From positions 1 to 26,772 of the forward strand of contig CAZVAR010000034.1 in assembly GCA_964625225.1 (NCBI GenBank): a DNA stretch of 26,772 nucleotides. The letters are read 5' to 3'. The notes under the pieces were generated by a model. That model was not told where the DNA came from. It did not search any database and saw only the letters and a list, made by a program, of their open reading frames with translations. This document shows, piece by piece, positions 22,894 to 26,772 of this stretch. Position 1 is the first letter of the stretch; the number at the start of each line of letters is the position of its first letter. The stretch comes from CAZVAR01 sp964625225 (lineage in GTDB: Bacteria > Pseudomonadota > Alphaproteobacteria > JAJUGE01). Made by a program: the position numbers and the translations under genes.

Positions 22894-23907
22894 ATGACGG
22901 ATGAAGCGGACGAGCTCCGTGCCGCGCTCATCCGTCTCGGCCTGCTGCCGCGCGATTGCGAGCCGGCCTTCGCGCGACTGACGGGCGGCGTATCGTCGGA
23001 TATCTGGCGGGTCGAGTTGCCGTCCGGGCCGGTCTGCGTCAAACGGGCGCTGCCGAAGCTGCGCGTGGCCGCCGACTGGCGGGCGCCGGTTGAACGGAAT
23101 GCCTACGAAGCCGCCTGGCTGCGAGTGGCGGCGGAGGCCGCTCCGGGGGCGGTGCCGCGGCTGCTGGGTCAGGACGCTGCGGCGGGTGCGCTGGTGATGG
23201 AATATCTGCCGCCCGAGAGCTATCCGGTATGGAAGACGCTGCTGCGCGAAGGCCACGCGTCGCCGGCGCGCGCCGCGGCGGTTGCGCGCCGCCTGGTGCG
23301 CATCCATGCGGCGACGGCAGGCGACCCTCGGGTTGCAGAGGCGTTCCCGACGGACGGCATATTCTACGACATCCGTCTCGAGCCCTATCTGGTCGCGACG
23401 GCACGGGCGCATCCGGACATCGCCGACCGGCTGCACGGCCTCGTCGACCGTACCGCGGCCAACCGGAGAGCGCTGGTGCACGGCGATGTCAGCCCGAAGA
23501 ACATTCTCATGGGACCGGACGGACCGGTCTTCCTCGACGCCGAATGCGCATGGTACGGGGACCCGGCCTTCGATCTCGCTTTCTGCGCCAATCACCTGCT
23601 GCTGAAATGCCTCTGGGCGCCGACGGCAGCACCGGATCTGTTGCGCTGCTTCGACCGGTTGACCGGCACCTATCTCGCCGGCGTCGATTGGGAGCCGCGC
23701 GCGGCGCTGGAAAGCCGGGCCGCGGCGTTGCTGCCGGGACTGTTCCTGGCCCGGATCGATGGCAAGTCGCCGGTCGAGTACGTGACGGCGGACGCCGACC
23801 GCGAGCGGGTCCGCCGGACCGCCCGAGCGCTTCTGTGCGAGCCGCCGTCGGATCTGGCGACGGTGCGGGCGGCGTGGGCACGCGAACTGGGAGTGGAACA
23901 GCCTTGA
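22894..23907 (+). CDS. Aminoglycoside-phosphotransferase-fold small-molecule kinase
   Basis: 337 residues of the APH/choline-kinase fold. Visible: N-lobe GGVSSDIWRVELPSGPVCVK with the ATP-binding Lys50; Brenner motif HGDVSPKN at 196-203 (catalytic Asp198, metal Asn203); metal-binding Asp215 in FLDAECAWYGDPAFDL. All catalytic residues are intact, so an active kinase is expected. The family phosphorylates hydroxyl groups of varied small molecules; nothing points to antibiotics here. Sandwiched between a hydroxyacid dehydrogenase and an enolase homologue, it is inferred to phosphorylate the hydroxyacid, which would make it an unusual glycerate-kinase analogue. Its TGA stop overlaps the TTG start of the enolase-like gene. 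Confidence 0.88.
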   Translation: MTDEADELRAALIRLGLLPRDCEPAFARLTGGVSSDIWRVELPSGPVCVKRALPKLRVAADWRAPVERNAYEAAWLRVAAEAAPGAVPRLLGQDAAAGALVMEYLPPESYPVWKTLLREGHASPARAAAVARRLVRIHAATAGDPRVAEAFPTDGIFYDIRLEPYLVATARAHPDIADRLHGLVDRTAANRRALVHGDVSPKNILMGPDGPVFLDAECAWYGDPAFDLAFCANHLLLKCLWAPTAAPDLLRCFDRLTGTYLAGVDWEPRAALESRAAALLPGLFLARIDGKSPVEYVTADADRERVRRTARALLCEPPSDLATVRAAWARELGVEQP

Positions 23908-25199
23908 GCAAGACAGAGATCGTCCGCGTCACCGCTCGGCGCGTCTGGGATTCGCGCGGGCGGCCGACCGTGGAGGCTGAAGTGCAGCTCGCCGGCGGCG
24001 CGCTCGGCCGTGCGATCGCGCCGGCCGGCGCCTCGACCGGATCGGGGGAGGCGGTCGATCTGCGCGACGGCGGGGCCGCCTTCGGCGGCTACGATGTGCG
24101 GCGCGCCGTCACCAATGTCCGCAGCGAGATCGCGGCGGCGCTCCGGGGAATGGACGCAGCCGACCAGGCGGCGGTGGACGCGCGTCTGATCGCCCTCGAC
24201 GGTACGCCGGACAAGGGTCGCCTCGGCGGCAATGCCTGTATCGCCACCTCGATGGCGGTCCTGCACGCGGCGGCGGCGGCGGCCGGCGTGCCGCTCTGGC
24301 GCTATCTGGGCGGCGATGCGGCGGTCTGCCTGCCGCTGCCGGAGATCCAGATCTTCGGCGGCGGCGCGCATGCGGGCCGGCGGGTCGACGTGCAGGATTT
24401 CCTGATCGTCTGCCCCGCCGCGGAGAGCTTCGCGCAGGCCCTCGACTGGACGGCCGAGGTCTATCGCGCCGCGGGCCTGCTGATGGCAGAGGCCGGCACG
24501 CTGCAGGGTGTCGCCGACGAGGGTGGGTTCTGGCCGGCCTTCGCCAGCAACGAGGAGGCGATCGAGACGCTGCTGCGGGCGATCGAGCGCGCCGGCTTCC
24601 GACCGGGAGAGCAGGTGGCGATCGCCCTCGACGTGGCCGCCTCCGAATTCGGCAAGGAGGGCCACTACCGGCTCGGCCTCGAGGGGCGGGAGCTCGACCG
24701 CGGCGGCATGATGGCCCTGCTGCTGGGCTGGCTCGCCAAGTACCCGATCGTGTCGATCGAGGACCCGATGGCCGAGGACGACCCGGTCGGTTTCGCCGCC
24801 TTCACCGGCCGCGTCGGCGATCTCGTCCAGGTGGTCGGCGACGACTTCCTGGTGACGGACGCGGACCGCGTCCGGCGGGCGGCCGCCGAAGGGATGGTCA
24901 ATGCCGTGCTGCTGAAGCCCAATCAGCGCGGCACGATCACCGAAACCAAGGCCGCTTGGGACGCGGCACGCGCCGCGGATTTCGGCGGCATCGTCTCGGC
25001 CCGCTCGGGCGAGACGGAGGATGTCACCATCATCCACCTCGCGGTCGGTTGGGGCGTGCCACAGTTCAAGGTCGGCTCGTTCACCCGCTCCGAGCGCATG
25101 GCCAAATGGAACGAGGCGCTGCGGATCGAGGAGGCGCTCGGCGACCGTGCCCGTTTCGCCGGCTGGAAGGCACTGCGGGGCAGGGGCGGGCGCGAATGA
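23904..25199 (+). CDS. Enolase (phosphopyruvate hydratase) paralogue with altered active site
   Basis: 431 residues from TTG 23904, overlapping the kinase stop as TTGA; the reading SKTEIVRVTARRVWDSRGRPTVE is the usual enolase N terminus, and the longer open frame upstream is a shadow of the kinase. Retained (yeast equivalents from memory): metal ligands Asp243, Glu286 and Asp313, catalytic Lys338 (K345), Glu206 (E211), His156 (H159) and Lys389 (K396). Changed: Asp165 instead of Glu168 (QDF for QEF), Ala366 instead of His373 (SARSGETED for SHRSGETED), Gly152 for Asn in NGGxH, and Pro for Val/Leu in LKPNQ. Known enolase interconverts 2-phosphoglycerate and PEP. The changes suggest a modified substrate or shifted function; it is unlikely to be the only enolase. 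Confidence 0.85.
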   Translation: MSKTEIVRVTARRVWDSRGRPTVEAEVQLAGGALGRAIAPAGASTGSGEAVDLRDGGAAFGGYDVRRAVTNVRSEIAAALRGMDAADQAAVDARLIALDGTPDKGRLGGNACIATSMAVLHAAAAAAGVPLWRYLGGDAAVCLPLPEIQIFGGGAHAGRRVDVQDFLIVCPAAESFAQALDWTAEVYRAAGLLMAEAGTLQGVADEGGFWPAFASNEEAIETLLRAIERAGFRPGEQVAIALDVAASEFGKEGHYRLGLEGRELDRGGMMALLLGWLAKYPIVSIEDPMAEDDPVGFAAFTGRVGDLVQVVGDDFLVTDADRVRRAAAEGMVNAVLLKPNQRGTITETKAAWDAARAADFGGIVSARSGETEDVTIIHLAVGWGVPQFKVGSFTRSERMAKWNEALRIEEALGDRARFAGWKALRGRGGRE

Positions 25200-25229
25200 G
25201 AGACCTGCGGAAAGACGATTGCCGGGGGA

Positions 25230-25264
25230 GGCGGTGAAGGCCCTGCGAAGGCCCGCTCACCGCC
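25230..25264. terminator. Stem-loop terminator between convergent genes
   Basis: GGCGGTGA (25230-25237) pairs perfectly with TCACCGCC (25257-25264), with inner GGCC/GGCC pairing in the loop. The right arm contains the stop codon of the quinone-reductase-like gene (TCA at 25257-25259 on the plus strand). It lies about 30 bases after the enolase stop and could end transcription in both directions. No T-run. Confidence 0.5.
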
Positions 25265-26261
25265 CCGTCGTCAGCACCACCTTTCCCACCACCTTCCGTT
25301 CCACCACCATGTCGAGCGCCGCCGCGAAGTCGGCGAGGTCGAAGGTCCGGCAGGTCACCGGGCGGAGCTTACCGGCCTCGTACCAGCCGAACATTTCGGC
25401 CATCACCGTGCCGACGCGTTCCTGCACGGCCGGCTCTGCCTGAGTCTTGCCCCAACCGAGGTAATAGCCCCAGTAGAAGCCGGTAACGGTGATGTTCTTG
25501 ACCAGCAGGATATTGGCCGGAACCTGAGGAATCCGGCCGGCCGCGAAGCCGATCGCGACGATTCGGCCCTCCGGCGCGATACAGCGCAGCGAGGCATCGA
25601 ACACGTCGCCGCCGACGGGATCGTAGACCAGGTCGGCGCCGCGACCGCCGGTGATTTCCAATACCCGCGCACGGATATCCTCGTTCCGGTAGTTGATGCA
25701 ATGGTCGGCGCCGTGCTCGGCCACCACCGCGAGCTTCTCGTCGCTGCCCGCCGTCGCGATCACCGTGGCGCCGAGGGCCTTCCCGACTTCGACCGCGCTC
25801 AGGCCGCTGCCGCCGGCGGCCCCATGGACGAGCAGCGTCTCGCCGGCGCGCAGCCGGGCGCGCCAGGCGAGCGCGCCGTAGGCGGTGCCGTACAGCGTCG
25901 GGAAATGGGTGGCGTCGGCGAAGCTTAGCGTGTCCGGGATGGGATAGACATTGACGGCGCGGGCGACCGCCTCGTCGGCGAAGCCGCCACGGGTGAGGCC
26001 GGCGGCGACCCGGTCACCGGGCCGGCAGCGGGTGACGTCGGCCGCCGTCTCGATCACGACGCCGCCGACCTCGGTGCCCGGGATGAAAGGCGGCTCCGCC
26101 CGGTTCTGGTGACGCCCGGCGACCGCCAGCGTGTTGGCGAAGGAGACGCCGGCGGCATGCACCGCGATGCGGACATGGCCCGGCTGCAACGGCGGCGGCG
26201 GCAAATCCTCGACGGCCATGTCGCGGTAATGGCCATGGGCCCGGCAGACAACGGCACGCAT
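25257..26261 (-). CDS. NADPH:quinone oxidoreductase-like MDR-family enzyme
   Basis: 334 residues, zinc-free medium-chain dehydrogenase/reductase. Visible: MRAVVCRAHG start, PFIPGTEVGGVV near residue 67-80, GDRVAAG, and the cofactor motif VHGAAGGSGLSAVEVGKALGATVIATAGS, in which AAGGSG and a small residue followed by Ser favour NADPH. No zinc-ligand Cys set. The family reduces quinones, enones or enoyl-CoA-type double bonds; with an enoyl-CoA hydratase immediately upstream, an acyl-CoA or enone substrate is plausible. Start ATG 26261 is four bases after the hydratase stop. The open frame continues 61 codons upstream but that is the hydratase in another frame. Confidence 0.9.
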   Translation of the reverse strand: MRAVVCRAHGHYRDMAVEDLPPPPLQPGHVRIAVHAAGVSFANTLAVAGRHQNRAEPPFIPGTEVGGVVIETAADVTRCRPGDRVAAGLTRGGFADEAVARAVNVYPIPDTLSFADATHFPTLYGTAYGALAWRARLRAGETLLVHGAAGGSGLSAVEVGKALGATVIATAGSDEKLAVVAEHGADHCINYRNEDIRARVLEITGGRGADLVYDPVGGDVFDASLRCIAPEGRIVAIGFAAGRIPQVPANILLVKNITVTGFYWGYYLGWGKTQAEPAVQERVGTVMAEMFGWYEAGKLRPVTCRTFDLADFAAALDMVVERKVVGKVVLTTGR

Positions 26262-26265
26262 CGCT

Positions 26266-26772
26266 TCAGCTCCGCGCCGTTTCGGGCGCCCCGTGCCGGC
26301 CGGCGCCGCTTGCGAACCGCCCTGCGCCCGACTGCGCCTCCTTCGCCTTCGCCTCGGCGGCGAGTGCGATCTCGGTCTCGAGTGCGGCTTCGACCGACCG
26401 GCCGGACTGTTCGTAGGCGGACCAGCGGTCGGCCCGCATCGCAAGCGGCGGAAAAGCCGCGATCTGTGCCGCCAGCTCTTCGGCGGCGGCGCGCGCCTGC
26501 CCGGCCGGTACGACCCGCTGCGCCAGCCCGATCGCGAGCGCTTCGTCGGCCTCGACGGCGCGCCCGGTCGTCAGCATGTCGAGCGCGCGGCCGAGGCCGA
26601 TCAGCCGCGGCAGCCGGACCGTGGTGCCGTCGCTCATCGGCACGCCCCAGCGGCGGCAGAACACGCCGAACACCGCCGTCTCGTCGGCGACGCGCAGGTC
26701 GCACCAGACGGCGAGACCGAGCCCGCCGGCGACCGCATGTCCGGACACCGCCGCGATCACCGGCTTCGCGAG
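26266..26772 (-). CDS. Enoyl-CoA hydratase/isomerase family protein (5' end beyond window)
   Basis: 168 residues visible; the frame is open to the window edge, reading LAKPVIAAVSGHAVAGGLGLA, the crotonase-fold oxyanion-hole segment, then CDLRVADETAVFGVFCRRWGVPMSDG. The glutamates usual for hydratases are not obvious: at the position where the conserved E often appears (GVPxxxG) the sequence is MSDG, so activity could be isomerase, hydrolase or another crotonase reaction. The C-terminal part (YEQSGRSVEAALETE) is family-typical and the end is Ala/Gly-rich. It is probably co-transcribed with the quinone-reductase-like gene, four bases apart. Confidence 0.88.
   Translation of the reverse strand, partial: LAKPVIAAVSGHAVAGGLGLAVWCDLRVADETAVFGVFCRRWGVPMSDGTTVRLPRLIGLGRALDMLTTGRAVEADEALAIGLAQRVVPAGQARAAAEELAAQIAAFPPLAMRADRWSAYEQSGRSVEAALETEIALAAEAKAKEAQSGAGRFASGAGRHGAPETARS

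Noticed and set aside
21370..23595. 741-codon minus-strand open frame across hemerythrin, dehydrogenase and kinase
   Set aside because: Spans three real genes in antisense, Arg/Pro-rich composition, no motif, no ribosome site.
23229..23903. N-terminal extension of the enolase-like frame into the kinase gene
   Set aside because: The extension is out-of-frame kinase sequence without family similarity; the enolase N terminus begins exactly at TTG 23904.
22894..23907. Aminoglycoside resistance determinant
   Set aside because: The APH fold is used for many substrates; the context (dehydrogenase, enolase homologue) and absence of mobile elements argue for metabolism, not resistance.
1..26772. tRNA, rRNA, CRISPR array, IS element or prophage
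   Set aside because: No cloverleaf-like sequence, rRNA stretch, regularly spaced repeats, transposase or integrase motif was found on reading both strands.

Overview
The window is GC-rich chromosomal DNA (roughly two-thirds G+C by eye). It has tightly packed genes, many stop/start overlaps and protein families typical of a free-living alphaproteobacterium, probably Rhodospirillales-like. This rests on the gene repertoire and style (TRAP transporters, CoxL-like and hydantoinase-family genes, Ku/LigD-free topoisomerase IB, YcbB-type L,D-transpeptidase, PAS_5-like protein), not on a marker gene. I saw no rRNA, tRNA, CRISPR array, transposase or phage gene.

Layout, left to right. (1) 1-4400, minus strand: an operon dctP-dctQ-dctM (TRAP transporter), an SDR oxidoreductase and an Asp/Glu-racemase/maleate-isomerase family enzyme cut by the window edge, apparently for uptake and conversion of an organic acid. 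Its upstream region carries repeated TCGACCGA/TCGGTC half-sites. (2) 4573-7589: an M23 lipoprotein peptidase converges on a stand-alone CoxL-type molybdopterin oxidoreductase subunit; the two stop codons overlap. (3) 8015-10226, plus: a hydantoinase/carbamoylase-type M20 amidohydrolase, a REP/MITE-like element, and a pyrE-like orotate phosphoribosyltransferase. (4) 10241-12419, minus: an LLM flavin monooxygenase with an alpha/beta hydrolase. (5) 12805-14514: a GNAT-like and a PAS-like protein of unknown role, encoded convergently with overlapping 3' ends. (6) 14781-18753: a small unknown protein, a YcbB-type L,D-transpeptidase, a minus-strand pair (a 52-residue YqaE/Pmp3 membrane peptide and a DUF4112 protein) and, divergently, DNA topoisomerase IB behind a perfect 20-bp palindrome. 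(7) 18773-21138, minus: hydantoinase-B/oxoprolinase subunit overlapping a fumarylacetoacetase/hydratase-family gene by ATGA; no HyuA partner is present. (8) 21304-21801: bacteriohemerythrin.

(9) 21898-25199, plus, is the most interesting part: a glycerate-dehydrogenase-like D-2-hydroxyacid dehydrogenase, an APH-fold kinase and an enolase paralogue, the last two translationally coupled by a TTGA overlap. The order of activities (2-oxoacid reduction, hydroxyacid phosphorylation, phospho-hydroxyacid dehydration) parallels hydroxypyruvate -> glycerate -> 2-phosphoglycerate -> phosphoenolpyruvate. The kinase is not a known glycerate kinase type and the enolase has changed several active-site positions, so a modified substrate or a novel route is plausible. 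(10) 25257-26772, minus: an NADPH:quinone-reductase-like enzyme behind an enoyl-CoA hydratase that runs off the right edge; a stem-loop separates it from the enolase cassette.

The overall theme is catabolic and accessory metabolism of organic acids, amides and cyclic ureides, with a few cell-envelope and DNA-topology housekeeping genes between.
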